Source: Marmoricola sp. OAE513
Lineage (GTDB): Bacteria; Actinomycetota; Actinomycetes; Propionibacteriales; Nocardioidaceae
Assembly: GCF_040546585.1 (NCBI RefSeq)
Contig: NZ_JBEPOC010000001.1
Span: forward strand, 3,286,001-3,350,000
Direction of reading: 5' to 3'
DNA length: 64,000 nt
Under the pieces are notes generated by a model, which worked only from the letters and a program-made list of their open reading frames with translations, did no database searches and was not told the origin of the DNA. Of this stretch, positions 17,203 through 25,841 are shown in pieces; position 1 is the stretch's first letter; each line of letters opens with the position of its first letter. Made by a program: the position numbers and the translations under genes.

Positions 17203-17328
17203 ATGCGTGCAGCGCTGAGCCGGTGGACCGAGCGCGTGCTCGGTGAGACGAACCTTCTCGGGTTCTGGGCGCTGGTGCTCTCGATCATCAGCATCGCCAT
17301 GGTGATCTGGGTCCGCGCCGGGAACTGA
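17203..17328 (+). CDS. Small single-pass membrane protein
   Basis: 41 residues. GGAG lies 6 bases before the ATG; an in-frame GTG at 17176 would add nine residues. The N-terminal half is amphipathic and basic (RAALSRWTERVLGE), followed by one hydrophobic segment (FWALVLSIISIAMVIWV) and a short end. It lies between the transporter-associated gene and the CIRCE element. I do not know a function, and a shadow frame cannot be excluded, but the ribosome site and composition support a real gene. Confidence 0.55.
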   Translation: MRAALSRWTERVLGETNLLGFWALVLSIISIAMVIWVRAGN

Positions 17329-17344
17329 CCCTCGCCCGGCGGCC

Positions 17345-17379
17345 TAGTAGACTTGGCACTCGCACCACCGGAGTGCCAG
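17345..17379 (+). promoter_or_regulatory. CIRCE element and overlapping -10 upstream of hrcA
   Basis: TTGGCACTC (17353-17361), nine bases, then GAGTGCCAG (17371-17379), a close match to the CIRCE consensus TTAGCACTC-N9-GAGTGCTAA bound by HrcA. TAGACT (17348-17353) overlaps its left edge and fits a -10, so HrcA binding would block RNA polymerase. The hrcA-dnaJ operon should therefore be autoregulated and heat-inducible. Confidence 0.93.
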
Positions 17380-17401
17380 GTGTGGGACGAGAGGAGTCGA
17401 C

Positions 17402-18424
17402 ATGGTCGAGGACCGCAAGCTTGCGGTCCTGCGCGCGATCGTGCAGGACTACGTCGCGACGCACGAGCCGGTCGGCAGCAAGGCGCTCGTGGAGAGGCAC
17501 CAGCTCGGCGTCTCCCCGGCCACGGTGCGCAACGACATGGCGGCGCTGGAGGACGAGGGTCTGATCGCACAGCCGCACACCAGTGCCGGACGCATCCCGA
17601 CGGACAAGGGCTACCGGTTCTTCGTCGACCGGCTGACCACGTTGAAGGCCATGTCGGCTGCGGAGAAGCGGGCGATCTCGGGCTTCCTCGAGGGCGCTCA
17701 CGACCTGGATGACGTCGTGCAGCGCAGCGTCCGCCTTCTCGCTCAGCTGACGCAGCAGGTCGCGATCGTGCAGTACCCCACGCTCGCGAAGTCCACGATC
17801 CGGCACATCGAGATGGTCGCGCTGACCACCTCGCGGGTGCTGGTCGTACTCATCCTCTCGACCGGTCGTGTCGAGCAGAGGATCGTCGAGGTGCCGGTCG
17901 AGCTGACGGACGAGCTGCTCGGCGACCTGCGGATCAAGATGAACGGAGCTGCCAGCGGCGAGCGGATCTCCGACGCGGCCGCGGCGCTCGGTGCACTGCC
18001 CGAGAAGGTCGCCGCGGACGATGCGGCGACGTACTCGGTGATCGTGGCGGCGTTGGTCGAAGCGATGTCGGACCACCGCTCCGACGAGCGCGTCGTCGTC
18101 GGCGGAACTGCCAACCTGGCTCGCTTCGGTGACAACTTCGACCAGTCGATCAAGCCGATGCTCGAGGCTCTCGAGGAGCACGTCGTGCTGCTCAAGCTCC
18201 TCGGTCATGCCACGTCGTCCTCGCACGTCACCGTGCGGATCGGCCAGGAAGGACCGATCGACCAGCTCTCCTCGACCTCCGTCGTCGCGACCGGCTACGG
18301 AGCGTCCGAGGACGCGCTGTCGGTGCTCGGAGTCGTCGGCCCGACCCGGATGGACTATCCGGGGTCGATGGCCGCCGTGCGGGCGGTCGCCAGCTACATG
18401 TCCACCATCCTCGATGAATCCTGA
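17402..18424 (+). CDS. hrcA: Heat-inducible transcription repressor HrcA
   Basis: 340 residues, ATG with GAGGAG upstream. The N-terminal winged helix (about 1-75) includes [37 protein letters not shown] and [20 protein letters not shown], diagnostic for HrcA. The rest is the GAF-like dimer domain ([44 protein letters not shown]). HrcA represses chaperone genes through CIRCE and depends on chaperonin for activity. The CIRCE just upstream and dnaJ 9 bases downstream make this a self-regulated heat-shock operon. Confidence 0.97.
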   Translation: MVEDRKLAVLRAIVQDYVATHEPVGSKALVERHQLGVSPATVRNDMAALEDEGLIAQPHTSAGRIPTDKGYRFFVDRLTTLKAMSAAEKRAISGFLEGAHDLDDVVQRSVRLLAQLTQQVAIVQYPTLAKSTIRHIEMVALTTSRVLVVLILSTGRVEQRIVEVPVELTDELLGDLRIKMNGAASGERISDAAAALGALPEKVAADDAATYSVIVAALVEAMSDHRSDERVVVGGTANLARFGDNFDQSIKPMLEALEEHVVLLKLLGHATSSSHVTVRIGQEGPIDQLSSTSVVATGYGASEDALSVLGVVGPTRMDYPGSMAAVRAVASYMSTILDES

Positions 18425-18433
18425 GAGCCTCAC

Positions 18434-19597
18434 GTGAACCCGGATCCCTACGCCATCCTCGGAGTCGACCGCGACGCGGACGCCGATGCCTTGAAGAAGG
18501 CGTACCGCAAGCTCGCCCGTCAGTACCACCCGGACGTCAACTCCGATCCGGGTGCGCAGGAGAAGTTCAAGGAGGTCTCGGCGGCGTACGAGATCCTCTC
18601 GGACCCCGAGAAGCGTCGCGTCTACGACCTCGGCGGCGACCCGTTCGGCGGCGGTGCAGGTGGGTTCGGCCAGGGTGCGGGCTTCTCGTTCACCGACATC
18701 ATGGACGCGTTCTTCGGCGGTCAGCAGGGTGCGAGCCGCGGTCCCCGGTCACGGATGCGCCGCGGGCAGGACGCGCTCGTGCGCCTCGACCTGGAGCTGG
18801 CCGAGGCCGCCTTCGGCGTCACCCGCGAGCTCAAGGTCGACACGGCGGTGGTGTGCACGACGTGCGACGGTTCCGGTGCTGCGGAGGGCTCGCGCCCGGT
18901 GACCTGCGAGACCTGCCACGGACGCGGCGAGGTCCAGCACGTCCAGCGGTCCTTCCTCGGCGAGATCCGGACCCTGCGCCCGTGCGCCGCCTGCCGCGGG
19001 TACGGCGAGATCATCCCCGACCCGTGCCGCGACTGCGCCGGCGACGGACGGGTGCGCTCGCGCCGCGCGCTCACGGTCAAGATTCCCGGCGGTGTCGACA
19101 CCGGCACCCGGGTGCAGCTGACCGGTGAGGGCGAGGTCGGACCCGGCGGCGGGCCTTCGGGTGACCTGTACGTCGAGGTCCAGGTGCTGCCGCACAAGAC
19201 CTACACCCGTGAGGGCCTGAACCTGCACTGCACCGTGCCGGTCCCGATGACGGCGGCCGCGCTCGGCACCTCGATCACCTTGCCGCTGCTCGAGGCGGAC
19301 CTCGACACCGAGGAGATCAGCGTCGAGCGCGAGGTGCCGATCGACATCCGCCCAGGGACGCAGTCGGGGACGCAGCAGGTTCTGCGTGGCCGCGGCGTAC
19401 CGAGCCTTCGCAGCCAGGCACGTGGCGACGTCGTCGTGACGATCGAGGTCGAGACGCCGACCAAGCTCGACGAGCGCCAGGAGGAGCTTCTCCGAGAGCT
19501 CGCCTCGCTCCGCAACGAGGAGAACCCCGAGGGTCGGGCGCTCCCCGCGCACAAGGGGCTGTTCGGTCGGATGAAGGACGCGTTCAACCAGAAATGA
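18434..19597 (+). CDS. dnaJ: Chaperone protein DnaJ (DnaJ2 type)
   Basis: 387 residues, GTG start. The J domain (about 5-66) has HPD at 32-34, for stimulating DnaK ATPase. A Gly/Phe-rich stretch (about 68-100) precedes the zinc domain with all four CxxCxGxG-type motifs: C141/C144, C158/C161, C184/C187 and C198/C201. The C-terminal client-binding domains follow ([32 protein letters not shown]). The hrcA-linked copy in actinobacteria is usually the second dnaJ, with dnaJ1 beside dnaK elsewhere. The stop overlaps the rsmE start (ATGA). Confidence 0.97.
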   Translation: MNPDPYAILGVDRDADADALKKAYRKLARQYHPDVNSDPGAQEKFKEVSAAYEILSDPEKRRVYDLGGDPFGGGAGGFGQGAGFSFTDIMDAFFGGQQGASRGPRSRMRRGQDALVRLDLELAEAAFGVTRELKVDTAVVCTTCDGSGAAEGSRPVTCETCHGRGEVQHVQRSFLGEIRTLRPCAACRGYGEIIPDPCRDCAGDGRVRSRRALTVKIPGGVDTGTRVQLTGEGEVGPGGGPSGDLYVEVQVLPHKTYTREGLNLHCTVPVPMTAAALGTSITLPLLEADLDTEEISVEREVPIDIRPGTQSGTQQVLRGRGVPSLRSQARGDVVVTIEVETPTKLDERQEELLRELASLRNEENPEGRALPAHKGLFGRMKDAFNQK

Positions 19598-20328
19598 CCC
19601 TGCCCGTCTTCCTCGCCGGCGCCGTCGCGGGCATGCACCCCGGAGAGGTGCTCCTGCTGGACGGGGACGAGGGGCGACACGCTGCGACCGTGAAGCGGAT
19701 CCGCGCGGGAGAGCAGGTGCTGGTCACCGACGGTGCCGGGACGACCGCGACGTGCACGGTGTCCGCAGCGGCCAGGTCGTCGCTCGACCTGGTCGTCGAC
19801 GAGGTCTCCGTCGCCGAGCGCGCGACACCGCAGGTGACGGTCGTCCAGGCGCTGCCGAAGGGCGACCGCGGCGAGCTCGCCGTCGAGGTGCTCACCGAGA
19901 TCGACGTCGACCGGATCGTTCCGTGGGCAGCCTCGCGGTCGGTCGCGGTGTGGAAGGGCGAGCGAGCGACGAAGGGACTCGCGAAGTGGCGGGCCACCGC
20001 GCGCGAGGCGACGAAGCAGGCCCGACGCGCTTGGCTTCCCGAGGTGCGGGAGCTGGCGTCGACAGCCGAGGTCGTCGCGCTGGTCGCGGAAGCGGATCTG
20101 GCCGTGGTGCTGCACGAGGCGGCCGACCTCCCGATCGCCGAGCTCGACCTGGCCGGAGTGTCCTCGATCGTCGTCGTCGTCGGGCCCGAGGGCGGGATCA
20201 GCGACGACGAGCTCGCGGCGTTCGCCGGGGCTCGAGTCGTCCGGCTCGGGTCCTCGGTGCTGCGGACCTCGACCGCGGGGGTGGCCGCGGTGGCTGCGCT
20301 GCTGTCCCGAACGGATCGCTGGGCCTGA
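19594..20328 (+). CDS. rsmE: 16S rRNA (uracil-1498-N3)-methyltransferase RsmE
   Basis: 244 residues of the SPOUT class. An N-terminal PUA-like part ([31 protein letters not shown]) precedes the knotted SAM domain with [44 protein letters not shown] and [20 protein letters not shown], the family signature. It methylates U1498 in the decoding centre of 16S rRNA. The ATGA overlap with dnaJ places it at the end of the heat-shock operon, a common actinobacterial order. Confidence 0.96.
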   Translation: MTLPVFLAGAVAGMHPGEVLLLDGDEGRHAATVKRIRAGEQVLVTDGAGTTATCTVSAAARSSLDLVVDEVSVAERATPQVTVVQALPKGDRGELAVEVLTEIDVDRIVPWAASRSVAVWKGERATKGLAKWRATAREATKQARRAWLPEVRELASTAEVVALVAEADLAVVLHEAADLPIAELDLAGVSSIVVVVGPEGGISDDELAAFAGARVVRLGSSVLRTSTAGVAAVAALLSRTDRWA

Positions 20329-20334
20329 TGGCCC

Positions 20335-20424
20335 GGTTGTGAACCTCGGAGGGTCACAACCCAGCAACGGTTCTCGATTTTGAGCCTCCGAGGCTCAAAA
20401 TCGAAAAGCACTGCTGGGTTGTGA
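20335..20424. repeat. Nested inverted-repeat element between convergent genes
   Basis: Three interlocking dyads in 90 bp. An outer pair is TCACAACCCAGCA (20354-20366) with TGCTGGGTTGTGA (20412-20424). An inner pair is TCGATTTTGAGCCT (20374-20387) with AGGCTCAAAATCGA (20391-20404), loop CCG. An alternative left pair is GGTTGTGA (20335-20342) with TCACAACC (20354-20361). The two left structures compete for the same bases. It sits between the ends of rsmE and the minus-strand winged-helix gene, so it may act as a two-way terminator, but there is no T-tract. A mobile palindromic unit is another possibility. Confidence 0.85.
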
Positions 20425-20445
20425 GCGCTGTCGGTTCAGTGCCGG

Positions 20446-21504
20446 TCAGGGCGAGGCGAGCAGTGCCTCGACGCGCTCGATCTCGCCCTCGAGCTGGCTG
20501 GCCTGGGACTTCGTCGGCGCACGGAACGGCTCGACGACCACGCGGCCGTCCTCGACCCGCCACAGACCACCGAGCAGCCCGTCGACGAAGAGCGCCGACC
20601 CCACGCCTCCGTTGGCGCCCATCCAGTTCTTGCGCACGTCGTCCGGCGCGATCCGGTCCCGGTCGGCGTGGGAGAGGAAGATGTTGTCGTACATGCCGAG
20701 CAGCGTGACCGGCAGCTCGAGGTCCTCCTCCGCGATCGAAGCGCCGGGGACGTCGTACAGGGTTCGGCCCTTGTCGTCGGTCACCGTGGTCAGCCGTCCG
20801 TCTTTGTGCATCGCGGTGAACACCGGCCCGAGCCGGGTGACCAACGACCACTTCGTCATGTCCGCCGCGGTGGCCGGCCCGTACGCCGCCATGTACCGCA
20901 GCACCAGGTTCTCGACGTCGGCCTCGGCGAACGGGCGGTCCAGGAACCGGTCGGCGTACGCGTAGACCACGCCTCCGCTCTTCTTCCACTGGCCGCGCGG
21001 GGGCGTCTGCAGGAAGGGCAACCTCTCGCGGGCGACGTGCTTCAGCGCGACCGGGTCGATCCCGGGAAAGGCCTCGACCAGGCGGTCTCCGATCGCGGCC
21101 AGGGGCTGCGGCTCGACGACGAAATCGCGCAGGACCCCGTCGAGGTCCTCGGTGCTCAGGTGCTTGGCCGGGCGGCTGGTCTGGTTGGTGGCGCTCTGCC
21201 GGTCCAGCGCCGGCTGCACCCATCCGCGCAGCTGGAGCGCGTCGTCCGCGGTGAGCACGTGCACGGTGCCGCGCATCGTCAGGAACCGGACGAGCTCGCG
21301 CCGACCGAGCAGGTCGGACAGGTCGGCCGGCGTGAACGCGTCGATCCGCGCCGCCAAGGACAGGTACGGCGGCAGGTTGTCCTGGGCCTGGAGTCCGATC
21401 AGGTGCGTGACCACCTCCGGGACGCCGCCCGGAAGGCGCTGACCCGGAACCAAGCCCTGACGCAGCCAGAGGGTCCGGGTCAGCGCGCGCCTCGAGATGT
21501 CCAC
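20446..21504 (-). CDS. Winged-helix DNA-binding-domain protein (HTH_42 / AlkZ-like family)
   Basis: 352 residues from the GTG at 21504, 7 bases after the stop of the preceding gene. Motifs such as GLQAQDNLPPYLSLAARI, LVRFLTMRGTVHVL, TMRGT and DGLLGGLWRVEDGRVVVEPF match the DUF1006/HTH_42 family, which includes the AlkZ interstrand crosslink glycosylase. The catalytic QxQ of AlkZ corresponds to LQAQDN here, so a DNA-glycosylase role is possible, but many actinobacterial paralogues are uncharacterised. It is third in a minus-strand run after a sigma factor and its membrane partner. Confidence 0.8.
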   Translation of the reverse strand: MDISRRALTRTLWLRQGLVPGQRLPGGVPEVVTHLIGLQAQDNLPPYLSLAARIDAFTPADLSDLLGRRELVRFLTMRGTVHVLTADDALQLRGWVQPALDRQSATNQTSRPAKHLSTEDLDGVLRDFVVEPQPLAAIGDRLVEAFPGIDPVALKHVARERLPFLQTPPRGQWKKSGGVVYAYADRFLDRPFAEADVENLVLRYMAAYGPATAADMTKWSLVTRLGPVFTAMHKDGRLTTVTDDKGRTLYDVPGASIAEEDLELPVTLLGMYDNIFLSHADRDRIAPDDVRKNWMGANGGVGSALFVDGLLGGLWRVEDGRVVVEPFRAPTKSQASQLEGEIERVEALLASP

Positions 21505-21511
21505 CTCGGGA

Positions 21512-22531
21512 TTATGGCGCCTCGACGACGATGTCCTTGGTGTCGGAGTTGAGCGGTCGGCCCTCACCGGACTCGTCGGTGTCGCTCACCCGCAGCGTGT
21601 AGGTGCCTGCCTCGAGCCGGAGGTCGAAGGAGAACGGGGAGAGGACGCCGCCCTCGCCCGCCGTCGCGACGCCGCTGTCGACCACGGCGTCGCCGCCGAC
21701 GAGGAGCTCCCACTGCACGTTCGCCTCGAACGCCGCCGCCATGCCGGTGACGGTGATCTTCTGCTGCGGCAGGAACTTCTGGTTGTTGCTCGGGCTCGTG
21801 ATGGAGACGAGCGCGAGCACGTCCTCGTCGGTGCCAGGTCCGAACTCGGGTCCGGTGACGCCGAGGACGGTCTTCTGCAGCTTGTCGCCGACGAAGAACT
21901 CGACCGGCGGCAGGCTGGCGCCCTTGTCGTAGAACGACTTGTGGTTCTCCTGGATGGTCCTGACCACGGCCTGGACCTGGCGGGTCGCCTGCTCGGCCGT
22001 CACGCCCTCGGGAACGTCGGGGACCGCCTGGGACAGGAACACCTGGAAGGACTCGGTGCCGTCGCTGACCATCGCCACGCTCTCGACCACCGACGACTTC
22101 GGCCAGTAGGTCTTGTAGTCCGGGTCGAACGGGGTGCCGTGGGCCGAGGTGTTGGCCGCGTCCTCCTGCGGGTCCTCGTCCCCGACGGGGTGCTCCTCGG
22201 AGAACAGTCGCGGACCATCGGCGCCGTCGCCGACAAAGAACGCGGGCACCGAGAACCCGTCGGCGGGCACGCCCGTCGGGTCTGCCGTCGCGGACGAGCT
22301 CGGGTTACCCGCCGGGCCGGCCTGCGAGGCTTTGTCGTCGTCGCGCGTTGCCCAGAAGGCACCGCCGATCACCAAGGCCATCGCGGCGGCTGCGGCGAGG
22401 GAGGGGAGAAACCAGCGTCGTGCCATCGGGTCCACCTTCTCGGTCCGGGTGCGGATGTCGTCGAGGGTGCCCTCGGGTCGGATGTCGGCGGTGGCTTCGT
22501 GGAAGAGGTTCCGCAGGTCGTCGTCGTTCAT
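21512..22531 (-). CDS. Membrane protein with GerMN-like and Gmad2 domains, sigma-factor partner
   Basis: 339 residues. The N-terminal cytoplasmic segment (about 1-36) resembles the start of anti-sigma proteins (DDDLRNLFHEATADIRPEGTL). One membrane helix follows (about 40-60, FLPSLAAAAAMALVIGGAFW). The external part has a GerMN-like region (VFLSQAVPDVPEGVTAEQ) and a C-terminal Gmad2 Ig-like domain (about 245-339, VSITSPSNNQKFLPQQKITVTG). It overlaps the sigma gene by ATGA. A membrane sensor that controls the sigma factor is the likely role, but no canonical zinc anti-sigma motif is present. Confidence 0.75.
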   Translation of the reverse strand: MNDDDLRNLFHEATADIRPEGTLDDIRTRTEKVDPMARRWFLPSLAAAAAMALVIGGAFWATRDDDKASQAGPAGNPSSSATADPTGVPADGFSVPAFFVGDGADGPRLFSEEHPVGDEDPQEDAANTSAHGTPFDPDYKTYWPKSSVVESVAMVSDGTESFQVFLSQAVPDVPEGVTAEQATRQVQAVVRTIQENHKSFYDKGASLPPVEFFVGDKLQKTVLGVTGPEFGPGTDEDVLALVSITSPSNNQKFLPQQKITVTGMAAAFEANVQWELLVGGDAVVDSGVATAGEGGVLSPFSFDLRLEAGTYTLRVSDTDESGEGRPLNSDTKDIVVEAP

Positions 22532-23076
22532 GACTGCTCCTTGGGGGAAAGCGAGAGGCGGAGGGCGGCGGCGCCGCGGGCAGCGTGGCTCTTCACCGCG
22601 CCCTGGCTGACGCCCAGGGCTTCGGCGATGTCGCGCTCGGTGAGGTCGAGGTAGTACCGGAGCACGAGCACCTCGCGCTGCCGCGTGGGCAGGTCTGCCA
22701 GCGCGTCGAGCACGGCCTTGCGCCCGGCGGCCTCGAGCAGGGGCGCGTCCGCGGGCGCGGCGTCCGGCAGCGGGTCCGGTCGGTGCCGCGCCACGACGGT
22801 GCGGTGCCGCAACGCGCTGCGGGACCGGTTCACCACACTCTTGGCCAGGTACGCCGGGGCGTTGCCCTGGTCGATCCGGTGCCAGCGCTGGTGCACCGCG
22901 ACGAACGAGTCCTGGACGACGTCCTCGGCCAGGGCCCGGTCGCGCAGGAGCAGGACTGCGAGGCGGACCAGCCGGGCGTAGTGCCCGGCGTACAGCTCGG
23001 CGAGAGCCTGGTCGGCGTCCGTTCGGGCAGCGTCGATGACCGACTCCTCTGCGCTGGCGGCTGCGATCGTGTTCAC
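22528..23076 (-). CDS. SigE-family ECF RNA polymerase sigma factor
   Basis: 182 residues from a GTG at 23076, chosen because the protein then begins near the conserved core. Sigma-2 (about 25-90): YAGHYARLVRLAVLLLRD, AEDVVQDSFVAVHQRW, AYLAKSVVNRSRSALRHR. Sigma-4 (about 120-175): LADLPTRQREVLVLRYYLD, LTERDIAEALGVSQGAVKSH. The length matches the actinobacterial SigE-like group. The next gene, with a single membrane helix and overlapping start, is its probable regulator. The stimulus is unknown. Confidence 0.9.
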   Translation of the reverse strand: MNTIAAASAEESVIDAARTDADQALAELYAGHYARLVRLAVLLLRDRALAEDVVQDSFVAVHQRWHRIDQGNAPAYLAKSVVNRSRSALRHRTVVARHRPDPLPDAAPADAPLLEAAGRKAVLDALADLPTRQREVLVLRYYLDLTERDIAEALGVSQGAVKSHAARGAAALRLSLSPKEQS

Positions 23077-23175
23077 GCTACTTCTACGCGCGGGGTGCCC
23101 TGCGGGTTTACACGCCCGGGTAACGACTTGACCTCGGAGCAGGGGATTTCCGATTCGTCCGATTACCCTCGCCCC

Positions 23176-23526
23176 ATGAGCACGGACCCCGAGTGCATCT
23201 TCTGCCGCATCGTCGCCGGCTCCATCCCCGCCGACATTGTGCACGAGAGCCCGACCACCCTCGCCTTCCGCGACCTCCAGCCCCAGGCGCCCGTGCACGT
23301 CCTGGTGATCCCGCGCAGCCACTACCCGAACGCGGGTGAGCTCGCCCGGCACGAGCCGGCCACGGCGGCGCACCTGCTCGACGCTGCCCGCGAGATCGCC
23401 GAGAGCGAGGGCCTCCTGCGCGGCTACCGGCTCGTCTTCAACACCGGCGAGCAGGCGCACCAGACCGTGTTCCACGTGCACCTGCACCTTCTCGGCGGAC
23501 GTTCGATGGGCTGGCCCCCGGGATGA
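23176..23526 (+). CDS. HIT-family nucleotide-binding protein
   Basis: 116 residues. CIFCRIVAGSIPADIVHES starts the HINT fold and HVHLHLLGG (His100, His102, His104) is the histidine triad. The length fits HinT-type nucleoside phosphoramidases, which hydrolyse AMP-lysine-like bonds. TACCCT lies exactly 6 bases before the ATG, pointing to a leaderless transcript. In actinobacteria this gene usually sits between rsmE and phoH, as here. Its stop overlaps the next start (ATGA). Confidence 0.95.
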   Translation: MSTDPECIFCRIVAGSIPADIVHESPTTLAFRDLQPQAPVHVLVIPRSHYPNAGELARHEPATAAHLLDAAREIAESEGLLRGYRLVFNTGEQAHQTVFHVHLHLLGGRSMGWPPG

Positions 23527-24698
23527 TCCGGCGAGCTGCACTGGCAGCGGCGGTGCTGCTGGTGCTCAGCGCCTGCGGCAGCGGCGACGGCCGGGAGGCG
23601 TCCGCCCCGAGGACGACCCCCAGTCCGGTGGTCGAGCCTGCCGAGACCCACACCAACCACACCCCCTCCGCCACCCCTGCCAAGCCCAAGCCCCTGCGCG
23701 CCGGCGAGCGCCGGGTCGAGGTCACCATGCCGGCGGCGTACACGCCGAGCGCGCCGACCGGCGTCGGCACCGACGACTACCGCTGCTTCCTGCTCGACCC
23801 GAAGGTCGCGAAGGACAGCTTCGTGACGGGCTTCAACGTGCTGCCGGGAAACCCGGACGTCGTGCACCACGTGATCCTGTTCCGGGTCCCACCCGACATG
23901 GTCGGCCAGGCGGAGAAGAAGGACGCCGAGACCCCGGGGGAGGGCTGGACCTGCTTCGGGACCTCGGGTCTGGGCAACGACGGAAGCATCGACGACGCGC
24001 CGTGGCTCGGGGCCTGGGCGCCGGGCGGCGCCGAGCAGCTCTACGGGAAGGGCCTCGGTGAGGAGTTTCCGGCCGGGTCGGCGGTCGTCATGCAGGTGCA
24101 CTACAACCTGCTCGCCGGCGCCGAGCCCGACACCAGCGGTGCCGAGCTCCGGCTCACCGAGAACCCGCGCACGAAGGCGTTGCAGACCATGTTGCTGCCC
24201 GCCCCCGTCGAGCTGCCGTGCCGGTCGGGCAAGACCGGTCCGCTCTGCGACCGGGCGGCGGCGCTGAAGGACGTCCAGGCCCGTTTCGGGCGTGGCCCGG
24301 GTTCGACCGCCAACTACCTGCACGTGCTCTGCGGTGGTGCGCCGATCGGCCCGGTGCAGAGCTGCACCCGCGAGATCACGACGCCGCAGACGATCCGCGG
24401 CGTCGCCGGCCACATGCACCTGCTCGGCAAGTCCCTCAAGATCGAGACCAACCCCGGGACACCGCGCGCGCGGACGGTGCTGAACATCCCGATCTGGAAC
24501 TTCGACGACCAGCGCAGCGTCCCGACCAAGCCGATCCGGCTGGCGAAGGGCGACACCGTGCGGATCACCTGCCGGCACACGCAGGAGCTGCGCGACCTGC
24601 TGCCGTCCTTCAAGGACCAGCCCGAGCGGTACGTGATGTGGGGCGAGGGCACCACCGACGAGATGTGCCTGGGCATCGTGCTGGTCACCAAACCCTGA
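23523..24698 (+). CDS. Secreted copper type II monooxygenase-like lipoprotein (PHM/DBM fold)
   Basis: 391 residues. A signal peptide with lipobox LSAC (Cys18) is followed by a Pro/Thr linker whose codons contain the dispersed GGTCGAGCCTG repeat. The catalytic part matches copper type II ascorbate-dependent monooxygenases. PDVVHHVILF gives His115 and His116, MQVHYN His193, GHMHLLG His297 and His299, and TTDEMC Met381. These would be the three CuH and three CuM ligands, so an active bicopper enzyme is likely, hydroxylating an unknown substrate outside the membrane. It overlaps the HIT gene, but that link may be only positional. Confidence 0.85.
   Translation: MIRRAALAAAVLLVLSACGSGDGREASAPRTTPSPVVEPAETHTNHTPSATPAKPKPLRAGERRVEVTMPAAYTPSAPTGVGTDDYRCFLLDPKVAKDSFVTGFNVLPGNPDVVHHVILFRVPPDMVGQAEKKDAETPGEGWTCFGTSGLGNDGSIDDAPWLGAWAPGGAEQLYGKGLGEEFPAGSAVVMQVHYNLLAGAEPDTSGAELRLTENPRTKALQTMLLPAPVELPCRSGKTGPLCDRAAALKDVQARFGRGPGSTANYLHVLCGGAPIGPVQSCTREITTPQTIRGVAGHMHLLGKSLKIETNPGTPRARTVLNIPIWNFDDQRSVPTKPIRLAKGDTVRITCRHTQELRDLLPSFKDQPERYVMWGEGTTDEMCLGIVLVTKP
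23625..23648 (+). repeat. Dispersed repeat inside the copper monooxygenase linker
   Basis: GGTGGTCGAGCCTGCCGAGA (23627-23646) matches the repeat at 8510-8530 almost base for base. In frame it encodes PVVEPAET within the unstructured linker after the lipobox, so it adds residues without touching the fold. Confidence 0.75.
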
Positions 24699-24729
24699 CC
24701 GCCTTCACGCTGGCCGTAACGCAGGTGCC

Positions 24730-24756
24730 GGGAACACGACGCTCCCGTAGCATGTT
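24730..24756 (+). promoter_or_regulatory. Candidate stress-sigma (SigR/SigH-like) promoter upstream of phoH
   Basis: GGGAAC (24730-24735), 18 bases, then GTT (24754-24756). This fits the GGAAT/C-N18-GTT pattern of the SigR/SigH group, which responds to thiol and heat stress in actinobacteria. It lies about 50 bases before the phoH start. A chance match is quite possible. Confidence 0.3.
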
Positions 24757-24803
24757 TGGTGTACCACAGACACCGATCAGAAGGGCCGCCCGCCAGGGCA
24801 CGC

Positions 24804-25841
24804 ATGAGTGAGACGAACAAGGCACAGCACGGCAACGAGGATCGACCGGAGACAGTCCACACGGTCGTCGTTCCGAACAGTGTCAACATGGTCGCGCTCC
24901 TCGGTGCCGGCGACGAGCACCTCGCCCTGATCGAGAAAGCGCTGGACGCGGACATCCACGTCCGCGGGAACAAGGTCACCCTGCGCGGTGAACCCGCTGA
25001 GATCGCTCTGGCCGAGCGGATGCTCGACGAGCTGGTCACGATCATCCGGACCGGTCAGGGTCTCAACGCCGAGACGGTCGAGCGCGTGCTCGGCATGCTC
25101 CGGGCGGAGACCGAGGAGCGGCCGGCCGACGTGCTGTCGCTCAACATCCTGTCCAACCGGGGCCGCACCATCCGGCCGAAGACGCTGAACCAGAAGCGGT
25201 ACGTCGACGCGATCGACAAGCACACGATCGTCTTCGGCATCGGTCCCGCCGGTACCGGCAAGACGTACCTGGCGATGGCCAAGGCCGTCCAGGCGCTCCA
25301 GGCCAAGCAGGTCAACCGGATCATCCTGACCCGCCCGGCCGTCGAGTCCGGCGAGCGCCTCGGCTTCCTGCCCGGCACGCTGGGGGAGAAGATCGACCCC
25401 TACATGCGCCCGCTGTACGACGCGCTGCACGACATGATCGACCCCGAGTCGATCCCGAAGCTGCTCGCCTCGGGGACCATCGAGGTCGCACCCCTGGCGT
25501 ACATGCGTGGCCGAACCCTCAACGACGCGTTCATCGTCCTCGACGAGGCGCAGAACACCACCCCCGAGCAGATGAAGATGTTCCTGACCCGGCTCGGCTT
25601 CGGCTCCAAGATCGTCGTCACCGGCGACGTCACCCAGACCGACCTGCCGAGCGGGCAGAAGTCCGGCCTGCGGATCGTCGAGGGGATCCTCGACGACATC
25701 GAGGACATCTCGTTCAACCGGCTGACCGCCCAGGACGTCGTCCGACACCGGCTGGTCGGCAAGATCGTGGCGGCGTACGACGAGCACGACGCGCACAACG
25801 AGCACCGCAAGAACATGCGCGGCAACGGAGGCGCGGAGTGA
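24804..25841 (+). CDS. phoH: PhoH-like protein (ATPase, PhoH/YbeZ type)
   Basis: 345 residues from the ATG at 24804 ([10 protein letters not shown]); the longer frame adds an unlikely leader. After a KH-like N-terminal part (about 20-85) comes the PhoH ATPase: [16 protein letters not shown] (Walker A, 147-154), [18 protein letters not shown] and [21 protein letters not shown] (Walker B). It overlaps ybeY as GTGA. PhoH/YbeZ partners with the YbeY RNase in rRNA maturation and RNA quality control, which this arrangement supports. Confidence 0.95.
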   Translation: MSETNKAQHGNEDRPETVHTVVVPNSVNMVALLGAGDEHLALIEKALDADIHVRGNKVTLRGEPAEIALAERMLDELVTIIRTGQGLNAETVERVLGMLRAETEERPADVLSLNILSNRGRTIRPKTLNQKRYVDAIDKHTIVFGIGPAGTGKTYLAMAKAVQALQAKQVNRIILTRPAVESGERLGFLPGTLGEKIDPYMRPLYDALHDMIDPESIPKLLASGTIEVAPLAYMRGRTLNDAFIVLDEAQNTTPEQMKMFLTRLGFGSKIVVTGDVTQTDLPSGQKSGLRIVEGILDDIEDISFNRLTAQDVVRHRLVGKIVAAYDEHDAHNEHRKNMRGNGGAE

